In this document: piece after piece, positions 26,778-33,356 of the stretch
Numbering within the stretch: the stretch's first letter is position 1
Layout of the letters: the number at the start of each line of letters is the position of its first letter
NCBI GenBank assembly: GCA_019359495.1
Contig: JAHHHF010000005.1
Coordinates: forward strand, 1 to 38,756
Source: Goleter apudmare HA4340-LM2
Lineage (GTDB): Bacteria > Cyanobacteriota > Cyanobacteriia > Cyanobacteriales > Nostocaceae
Direction of reading: 5' to 3'
DNA: 38,756 bases
The notes under the pieces: generated by a model
Seen by the model: only the letters and a program-made list of their open reading frames with translations
What the model was told of the DNA's origin: nothing
The model's database searches: none
Translations under genes and position numbers: made by a program

Positions 26778-26902
26778 GTGGCAGGTAGCTCAGTAGTAGA
26801 GCGCCTAAAACATCCTTGTTCACCCCTTGCCTGCAAAGGCCGAAGAATAAGGGTTATCGCCTTTTAAGCGGGATGTCGCAGGTGCAAATCCTGCCCTGCC
26901 AC
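26778..26902 (+). ncRNA. Y RNA-like ncRNA with tRNA-like module, copy 3
   Basis: Acceptor TGGCAGG (26779-26785) pairs with CCTGCCA (26895-26901); no CCA is encoded. The D arm is GCTC-AGTAGTA-GAGC and the T arm GCAGG-TGCAAAT-CCTGC. The central module has CCTTGTTC (26814-26821) with GAATAAGG (26845-26852), hairpin GCCT-GCAA-AGGC (26829-26840), CGAA, then AGGGTTATCG. ACATCC (26810-26815) can pair with GGATGT (26871-26876), sharing two bases with the first stem. It ends 36 bp before the Ro60 start codon, so a transcript of the array could run into rsr and be released by tRNA-type end processing. Confidence 0.75.
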
Positions 26903-26938
26903 CTTTCATTTTGCCCGCAAGGGACGGGAGATGAAGCT

Positions 26939-28543
26939 ATGAACTACAACTTCTTTATTAAAAACAAAACTGCTACGCCCCAGACTCAGCCTATCCCTGG
27001 AAGGGAAGCAGAGATGATTCAGGGACGTTCTGGCGGGTTTATGTTTAATGCTGGTATTTGGGAGATGCTGCGCCGTTGTCTGTTGATTGGCACTGCACAC
27101 AGTACTTACTATGCAGGTAAACAGGAATTAACTGAAGATTTTGTAGCTGTGATTCAGCAAGCTGTGGCTGAAAATCCCAACCGTGTGGCGGAGGAAATTA
27201 TCTACGCTAGCGATCGCCGCGCCATTAATAACAGTGCGCCGATCTTGGCTTTAGTACTGCTATCAATGGATGCCGCACCAGCAGCGAAACAAGCTTTTGC
27301 TGAAATCTTCCCGCAAGTTGTCCGCACTGGTAGCCATTTTTATGAATGGCTAAACTACACCAAATCTCTGCGAGGATTTGGTAAGGTGGTGCGTGAGGCT
27401 GGAAAAGCTTGGCTCTCCCGCGAAGATGTGCCAGGTTTGGCTTATCAGTTGTTGAAATATCAACAGCGTCAAGGCTTCACTCACCGTGATGCATTGCGAT
27501 TATTCCATGTCAAACCACCGACAGAAAATCATCGTCAATTATTTGAGTGGGTTGTCAAAGGTTGGGAAGAATTGCCAGCAGATATCCCCTCACCAGCGTT
27601 AGCGCAGATTTGGTGGTACGAGTGGCTAAAGCGCAACCCTAGCCAAACACATGAAGCGATCGCTCAAGGGCACTTAACCCACGAAATGGCTGCACCTGTG
27701 GGTAAAATGGACAAGCAAGCTTGGCAACTGCTGTTTGAGCAAATGCCGATTGGTGCGATGTTGCGTAACCTCGGTTCCTTAACAGAACTGGGTGTGTTGC
27801 GTGCTGATGAAAGTGCAAACATCTTGCGTTTGCAAACAGTTCTCAACAACAAGGAACATCTGCGTCAGGGACGCATCCATCCGATTGATGTGTTGAAAGC
27901 CTTGAAAACTTATGAATCTGGCGGCAAATTAGGACGCAGCAAGAAGACTTGGCAGCCAGTTCCTCGAATTGTAGACATCTTAGAAAAGGCGGTGGAACTT
28001 TCTTTTGATGTGGTGCAGCCCACAGGCAAAGTGTTTATGCACGCTATTGATGTTTCTGGGTCGATGTCATGGGCTGCTGTGGAATCAGTAGGACTTACCT
28101 ATTGTGAGATTGCTGCCACGATGGCATTGGTAACAGCCAAAGCAGAAGAAAACTACATGATTCGTGGTTTTTCTACCAACTTTAAGGAATTGGGTATCAC
28201 TGCCAAAGATAGTTTTCGGTCTGCGGTTCGTAAAGCTAGCAACCAAAACTACGGTGGTACAGATGCATCTGTGGCTTATGACTGGATGATTAAGCACAAG
28301 TTTAAAGCAGATATCGTCTGCTTTTGGACTGACTCAGAAAGCTGGGCAGGGTCGAAGCATCCAACTCAAGCGTTGGCAGAGTACCGCAAAAAGGTAAATC
28401 CCAATGTTAAGGCGGTGTATATCACCCTTGCACCTTACAAGATTACCTTGGTAGATCCTCAAGATCCTCTGTCTTGGGATTTGGGTGGGTTTGATCCAGG
28501 TATGCCTCGTATCATTCAGATGCTGGCGACTGGTGAACTTTGA
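26939..28543 (+). CDS. rsr: Ro60 / TROVE-domain RNA-binding protein (Rsr)
   Basis: This 534-residue protein is a bacterial Ro60 orthologue. Ro60 is a ring of HEAT-like repeats that binds misfolded RNAs in its cavity and Y RNAs on its surface. In Deinococcus and Salmonella it works with polynucleotide phosphorylase in RNA decay and stress recovery. The TROVE part (about residues 20-345) includes GGFMFNAGIWEMLRRCLLIG, LTHEMAAPVGKM and AMLRNLGSLTELGVL. The vWFA part follows with a complete metal site, D371-x-S373-x-S375 in IDVSGSMSW, T441 in YGGTDAS and the downstream WTDSES. The start is ATG 26939: GGGAG lies 8 nt upstream and the family length fits. The longer open frame from 26816 is RNA copy 3 read as protein. 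Three Y RNA-like units lie directly upstream on the same strand. Confidence 0.95.
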   Translation: MNYNFFIKNKTATPQTQPIPGREAEMIQGRSGGFMFNAGIWEMLRRCLLIGTAHSTYYAGKQELTEDFVAVIQQAVAENPNRVAEEIIYASDRRAINNSAPILALVLLSMDAAPAAKQAFAEIFPQVVRTGSHFYEWLNYTKSLRGFGKVVREAGKAWLSREDVPGLAYQLLKYQQRQGFTHRDALRLFHVKPPTENHRQLFEWVVKGWEELPADIPSPALAQIWWYEWLKRNPSQTHEAIAQGHLTHEMAAPVGKMDKQAWQLLFEQMPIGAMLRNLGSLTELGVLRADESANILRLQTVLNNKEHLRQGRIHPIDVLKALKTYESGGKLGRSKKTWQPVPRIVDILEKAVELSFDVVQPTGKVFMHAIDVSGSMSWAAVESVGLTYCEIAATMALVTAKAEENYMIRGFSTNFKELGITAKDSFRSAVRKASNQNYGGTDASVAYDWMIKHKFKADIVCFWTDSESWAGSKHPTQALAEYRKKVNPNVKAVYITLAPYKITLVDPQDPLSWDLGGFDPGMPRIIQMLATGEL

Positions 28544-28565
28544 TAGCACAGTGCGAAGATAATAT

Positions 28566-28603
28566 GGTGATAACTTAAGTAGTATGTAACCACAGTTATC
28601 ACC
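28566..28603. terminator. Hairpin between convergent rsr and RTX-like genes
   Basis: Perfect 10-bp arms GGTGATAACT (28566-28575) and AGTTATCACC (28594-28603) enclose an 18-nt loop in the 99-bp gap between the two convergent stop codons. No strong T-tract follows, so it is a possible bidirectional transcript end rather than a classic terminator. Confidence 0.45.
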
Positions 28604-28642
28604 AATATCGAAGAGAATTATCTGAAAAAGTACCCAGTCTTA

Positions 28643-31600
28643 TCAGATGACAAATTCATTCACTAAGTTCACATTACTGACCTGTGTCCACTTGAGTACA
28701 GCTAGCTCATCGATACCACTACTGATGATGGTATCTCCCTGGCTTTGGGTGAACCGGAGAGTTTCAGGACTCAAACCTGCCCCCAAAATAAAGTGGTCAT
28801 GAGGCTGTACCCCATAAATCGTTACAAAACCTTCACCAGCATTAAGCACGAAAGTATCGACTCCATAACCACTGTAGACGTGATCATATCCAGTTCCAGC
28901 GTTGATAAAGTTGTTGCCTTCGCCCGCATAGATGAGGTCATTACCTGCTCCAGTGAGGATGAAATCATTGCCTGCACCAGCATAGAGCAAATCATCACCA
29001 TCACCAGTTGTAATTTGATTATTCCCTTCACCGGCATAGACTGTATTATTGCCAGTCGCCAGTTTGATGACATCTTGCGCCGCACCAGCATATACCTTGG
29101 TTGAACCGCCCGTTGCTGTGATCGTGTTTTCGCCTTCTCCAGCGTAAACAGTTCCATTAACGACGGTAATTTCATCCTTACCTGCGCCAGCGAATACTGT
29201 GGTATTTTGACCTGTTGCCAGAACTTTATTGTTGCCTTCGCCTGCATAGATTTTGACATTATCTACTTCACTGAGAAATGCCTCATCCTGAGCAGTACCA
29301 AAGAGGTCACCAGAACCGGTAATAGCATCTTCAAACCCAGGAGGAATTAGGGAAAAAGTAGTTTTGAAGGCTACAGGTAACTCAACCTCCCGGAAGGTAA
29401 ACATCGTATCCGTATCAGCAGATGAGATGTATAAGGTATCAAAGAAGCCTGGACTGCGAAAGTTCAAGGTTTGGATTTCATCTGTAGGAACACTACCCAG
29501 ATTAAAGACTTTGGAGTGAACTGGGGTATAACCATTGAAGGCTTTAACAAGAATCTCCGCCCCATTATCAGATGTAATGCGATCAACTTTAACTAAAGCA
29601 TCTAGTCCTGCAAAACCAGTAATGCTGATACCAAGGGTTTCATCTCCATCAATAAGTTTGCGTGCCCTGGTGTTACCATCATCTCCATCTTGAATACCAA
29701 TACCCTGGCGTCTATCTAACCAGGTGCGATCGCTAAAGTGAGACCTTCTGCCAGAGTCTGGGCTATCCAAGGCAAACAGCTTAAATGCTCCTACATCAGG
29801 AACAACACCATTTTGTCGTCCTTTTTTACTATCTGTGAGTGTTCCATCCTCAAATGCTTGTATATTTAGACCACCTAATTTTTGACCAAAACTAAGTTCA
29901 ACAGATGATCTGTAGCCAAAAAAGTCCAACCCACCGACTTCTTCTCCAGAAGGTCTGATGATACTCGCTGTTTGATCAAAGAGGTTTTTATTGTCATTTG
30001 TTGATAGCCAATAAACCCCTCCTCCATTTGGTTTAGTGCCTTTAGTCAACAAATCCCAACTCAGTAAGTTCTGACCTCCAGCGTCCTCAAAGATCAATCC
30101 ACCTGATCGATCCAAATCCAATTCAAACAAAGAAAATTCCTTGCCATTAATATCCCAATTAAATGCTGAGAGTTGATCTGCTCTTAATCGGAAACTGTTC
30201 GCCGGTAACAAGCTGGTATTTGCGCTGAAAGCAAACTCTCCGGAAGTGTTATCTGTGAAGCTAAAGTCAAAAGAATTCAGATCACCTGGTAAGGTAGAAA
30301 CCGAGTACTCACCGATCATCAATTGCCGCAGCAAATTACCCGCATCATCAGGTTTATAGAACTCAGCACTAGGGACAAACCCAGCCATTGCCAAAATTTG
30401 TCCGAAATTCTCACCAAAGTTCATTACTGTCGGGGCATCTCCAGGCTGGTTGAGAGTAATATAAATAATCTCCTCCAGGGTTTCGGGAGTTAACCAGCGT
30501 GCATCTGAGCCTGGTAGGAAGCCGATTAGCTCCCCAACCACATCGGGATGGGCGTACTCCAGTTCTCGCTGGTCACGGTTGTCTGTGACACTCAACAACC
30601 CAAAGTTTGCCCGTTCTTCTGGAGTAAGTGCAGCTAAAAGTGGGCTGTCTTCACTCAATGTACCTGGTAGAATTTTGAGGATGATTCCCCGAAAATCTCC
30701 ATAGTCCATTTCGATAGTCACGGTTTGAGATTCACCAGGAGCCAAGCCTAGGCGGTTATCAAGGGTGCCTGGGTCACCAAACGAGGTTTCATCGGCATCC
30801 TGATCAGCAGCAGGCGCACCACTCTTAACATTAATAAATTTCGAGTTGCCGGCTAGGATGGGGGTGAAAGGCCCGTTCTTCTTCAGGGATTCCAGCTTGT
30901 TCGGTTGAGCACCGTCTATAATCTTGGCTGTCAGCAGAGTATTGCCGATGGAATTGGGGAATTGCCCGATATCTAGTTGTTGATTGTACGTATTGATATC
31001 TGACAAGCTGTTGGCGATGGGGAGGTTAGCGCCATTGGGAGAACCACGTAAGTCGCGGCGATCGCCCTGAGTAAAACCATCAAACTCAGGAATGATATCT
31101 GCCAGGCCCTGCTGCTTGGTTTGATAACCAAAACTGGTCAGATAAATCCCTGAATCCAGAGGTGAAGTGTTGGTAATCTCCATTGTGAAGCGGAATTTGT
31201 TACCACCTTGGGCACCACCTTCGTTCTCAATGGTATCTGGATTATCAGTAATGACCTCAAAATTGGAGAAAATTGTGCGGGCAGACGCACCAAATGGGTC
31301 GCCACTGCGCGGTTGCCGTGGTCCATCATCAGAGAAGTCTTCGGGAACTTCTTCAAAACCAGACCGAGACGGGTTGGCAGAATCGATGGTTGCAGAGAGA
31401 GAGCCGGGTTCATCGTAGTTCCCTGCCAGCAATTGTCTGAATAGCCCCTCTTCAGTTTGAATGTAGTATTCACCGATAGGAACAAAGGGATTTCCTTCTC
31501 CAAAACCACGCAGCAAGGCTTCAAAGTTGAGTACACCAGGTATTAGATCACCCACATCTGTGAAGGAAAATACTTCGGTTTCATCCCCTAAGCCACTGAT

Positions 31601-32485
31601 ATCGTAATCACTGCGGGTATGGTTGCGTCCAAGAATATCGCTGGCGGCGAAGTTAGGACGAGGAAGTGTGATGTATTCCTCGTTATTTAAGACGAGATTG
31701 TCCTGATCGTCAAGGGTAGCAAAACTGGGGTTGAAGGTGCCATCGGAGTTTCGCAGTGCTTTCACGTCAATAAACTCTACGATGTCAACTACATTACCAC
31801 TACCATCCACAAGCACTGGAAAACCAGTTAGGGGATCTTCGATGACAGTGCCTGTAATCGTACCTTTGGGGACTCGAACTAGTGCACCATCATCAGTACC
31901 GAAATCGAGAGCCAGACGAATAGTTTGAGATTGACCTGGCTGTAGCCCTTTTGTTGGGTCAATAAACAGGTTGCCGTTCTCATCAACAAATCTAGCACCG
32001 CCAAATTCTAGGGCTTCATTCTCCTCGCCCGCATTGAATGTTTCTGGGAAATCACTGCTGCTGTTGATGCTGATAAATTTGCGACTACCAGGAAATAATC
32101 CGCCTGCTGGGGCGTTCTTTTTGACCGATCCGAGGGGAAGCTCTTCTCCGGTATCAATCCTGCTAGCGGAGAATAACTTGTCACCAATTCGGCTTCCCAA
32201 TTCAGGAGATTCGCTGAACTTGGACTGAAATGCAAATGCTGTCAGAACCGCTCTTGGATCTGTGCTGGTGTTGGTAATTGTGACATTAAACTCGAATACA
32301 TCTCCGCCTAGTGCGCCTTCACCTGGCTTGACAACAAAGTTTGAGAAACTGGCAGTGGAAGAGGTTTCAAATAATGTAGGGGTTGGTCGTCCTCCTCCTG
32401 GAGAATCGTCGTCATCTCCCCCTTCTGCCTCAAAAGCAATAAAAGGATGGACAGCATCATCTACGACACCAATTTGGGATGCCAT
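28643..32485 (-). CDS. Large RTX-like calcium-binding protein with internal duplication
   Basis: This 1280-residue acidic protein has no N-terminal signal peptide, as expected for type I secretion substrates. Two related blocks follow each other (about residues 35-390 and 398-745). Each contains a beta-rich FSNF-V...F-F-ITNTS domain, an LGLAPGESQTV-like segment, and an F-P-EYY...GLFRQLLAGNY segment. Residues about 750-1070 are a non-repeated region with GGGVYWLSTNDN and a Gly/Asp-rich loop. From about 1077 to 1235 there are degenerate RTX nonapeptides (YAGEGNN, TGDGDDLLYAGAGNDFILTGAGNDLIYAG), which fold into a calcium-binding beta-roll. The last 45 residues (DTIISSGIDELAVLKW) resemble the secretion-signal end of cyanobacterial RTX proteins. 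It is probably exported; role unknown. A 31-bp tandem repeat lies upstream of its start. Confidence 0.88.
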   Translation of the reverse strand: MASQIGVVDDAVHPFIAFEAEGGDDDDSPGGGRPTPTLFETSSTASFSNFVVKPGEGALGGDVFEFNVTITNTSTDPRAVLTAFAFQSKFSESPELGSRIGDKLFSASRIDTGEELPLGSVKKNAPAGGLFPGSRKFISINSSSDFPETFNAGEENEALEFGGARFVDENGNLFIDPTKGLQPGQSQTIRLALDFGTDDGALVRVPKGTITGTVIEDPLTGFPVLVDGSGNVVDIVEFIDVKALRNSDGTFNPSFATLDDQDNLVLNNEEYITLPRPNFAASDILGRNHTRSDYDISGLGDETEVFSFTDVGDLIPGVLNFEALLRGFGEGNPFVPIGEYYIQTEEGLFRQLLAGNYDEPGSLSATIDSANPSRSGFEEVPEDFSDDGPRQPRSGDPFGASARTIFSNFEVITDNPDTIENEGGAQGGNKFRFTMEITNTSPLDSGIYLTSFGYQTKQQGLADIIPEFDGFTQGDRRDLRGSPNGANLPIANSLSDINTYNQQLDIGQFPNSIGNTLLTAKIIDGAQPNKLESLKKNGPFTPILAGNSKFINVKSGAPAADQDADETSFGDPGTLDNRLGLAPGESQTVTIEMDYGDFRGIILKILPGTLSEDSPLLAALTPEERANFGLLSVTDNRDQRELEYAHPDVVGELIGFLPGSDARWLTPETLEEIIYITLNQPGDAPTVMNFGENFGQILAMAGFVPSAEFYKPDDAGNLLRQLMIGEYSVSTLPGDLNSFDFSFTDNTSGEFAFSANTSLLPANSFRLRADQLSAFNWDINGKEFSLFELDLDRSGGLIFEDAGGQNLLSWDLLTKGTKPNGGGVYWLSTNDNKNLFDQTASIIRPSGEEVGGLDFFGYRSSVELSFGQKLGGLNIQAFEDGTLTDSKKGRQNGVVPDVGAFKLFALDSPDSGRRSHFSDRTWLDRRQGIGIQDGDDGNTRARKLIDGDETLGISITGFAGLDALVKVDRITSDNGAEILVKAFNGYTPVHSKVFNLGSVPTDEIQTLNFRSPGFFDTLYISSADTDTMFTFREVELPVAFKTTFSLIPPGFEDAITGSGDLFGTAQDEAFLSEVDNVKIYAGEGNNKVLATGQNTTVFAGAGKDEITVVNGTVYAGEGENTITATGGSTKVYAGAAQDVIKLATGNNTVYAGEGNNQITTGDGDDLLYAGAGNDFILTGAGNDLIYAGEGNNFINAGTGYDHVYSGYGVDTFVLNAGEGFVTIYGVQPHDHFILGAGLSPETLRFTQSQGDTIISSGIDELAVLKWTQVSNVNLVNEFVI

Positions 32486-32526
32486 GATATTTACAGATCC
32501 TAATAAATTTTTCCAAGGATGACTTG

Positions 32527-32598
32527 TGTGGATTTAGATGCTAAAGTCTCTGATTTATGTGGATTTAGATGCTAAAGTCTCTGATTTATGTGGATTTA
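32527..32598. repeat. 31-bp tandem repeat upstream of the RTX-like gene
   Basis: Two perfect copies of a 31-bp unit (TGTGGATTTAGATGCTAAAG...) at 32527-32557 and 32558-32588 are followed by a 10-bp third start. The array begins 41 bp before the RTX-like start codon, so it probably lies in the leader or promoter. Confidence 0.93.
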
Positions 32599-32984
32599 GG
32601 GACACAAAATCCTTCTGCGCTAAAGCTAAAAGCTTATGCATCTCTATATAGATATGGAATTCTTGATATTTCGTTGATTTTTACAATTCACATCAGACGT
32701 ACAAGTTAAATGTGAATGTCTTTCATCATTTCATACAGCTATTGTGGTTGTCAGTAAATTTACATAAGTTTTACACTAATCTTTATATTCGGTTAATAAA
32801 ATAGCGTAAATCCTCGTAGTATAAGATAAGGCGCAGTTCACAGAATATTTCCGGAGATTATTAAATCAGTTGATGTGAAGATTTTTGGATCACGCAAGAG
32901 GTAAGAGAGGTGCAGAGAGTAAAAGTTTGAGAAATGGAATTTTTAATTCAGGACTTACCCAACTGGCACAATTACCCTCTGGCA

Positions 32985-33225
32985 AAAGAGTCAAGGAGAG
33001 CCAGTCCGGTCTTCTCCCAAAGGGAGCCACTGCGTTGCGGAGAGAAGTTGCCGGGGAGATGTTCTTTCCGGCAAACTTCGGGGGGTTCCAAGAGTTGTAG
33101 CAAGTGGCGTGAGAGGCTAGCGCCTGCCGTAGGATGCCCAAAGGGCAGGGGTCTCACGCCACTCCCCTCAAGTCGGGAAACCCGCCCACAGGGGTGGCTC
33201 CCCCGGCGCAGGATATGTGCAGTGC
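32985..33225. repeat. GC-rich palindromic repeat cluster
   Basis: The stretch is much richer in GC than its surroundings. A perfect 12-bp inverted repeat, AGTGGCGTGAGA (33103-33114) and TCTCACGCCACT (33152-33163), holds an inner GCCCAAAGGGC hairpin. Flanking words such as GGGAGCCACTGCGTTGCGG, CAAGTCGGGAAACCCGCCC and GGGGTGGCTCCCCC are the kind of multi-copy words seen scattered in Nostocales genomes. Confidence 0.75.
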
Positions 33226-33356
33226 TGTAGTAGAGGAACCGACGTTCAAAAATTCAGGTTTTTTGGACTCTTGACTTCTGACCCTGGACAACCTCAACGA
33301 AAAAAATATGATACTTGCGTAAGTCCTATAATTTTCATCCCCAAATTCACCAATGT

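Larger units (their letters stand above)
32486..33356. other. Long intergenic region with repeats and GC-rich palindromes
   Basis: These 871 bp lie between the RTX-like start and the 3' end of the kinase gene. They include the 31-bp tandem repeat (32527-32598), an AT-rich stretch to about 32980, and a GC-rich palindromic cluster (32985-33225). The open frames in the GC-rich part overlap each other on both strands and look non-coding. Confidence 0.6.

Noticed and set aside
26457-26902. Ordinary tRNA genes or tRNAs with a group I intron
   Set aside because: The inserts are only about 50-90 nt, share a conserved hairpin module rather than an intron core, and no proper anticodon arm forms in copies 1 and 3.
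26816-26938. 41-residue N-terminal extension of Ro60
   Set aside because: It is tRNA-like RNA copy 3 translated. The ATG at 26939 has a good GGGAG site and gives family-typical length.
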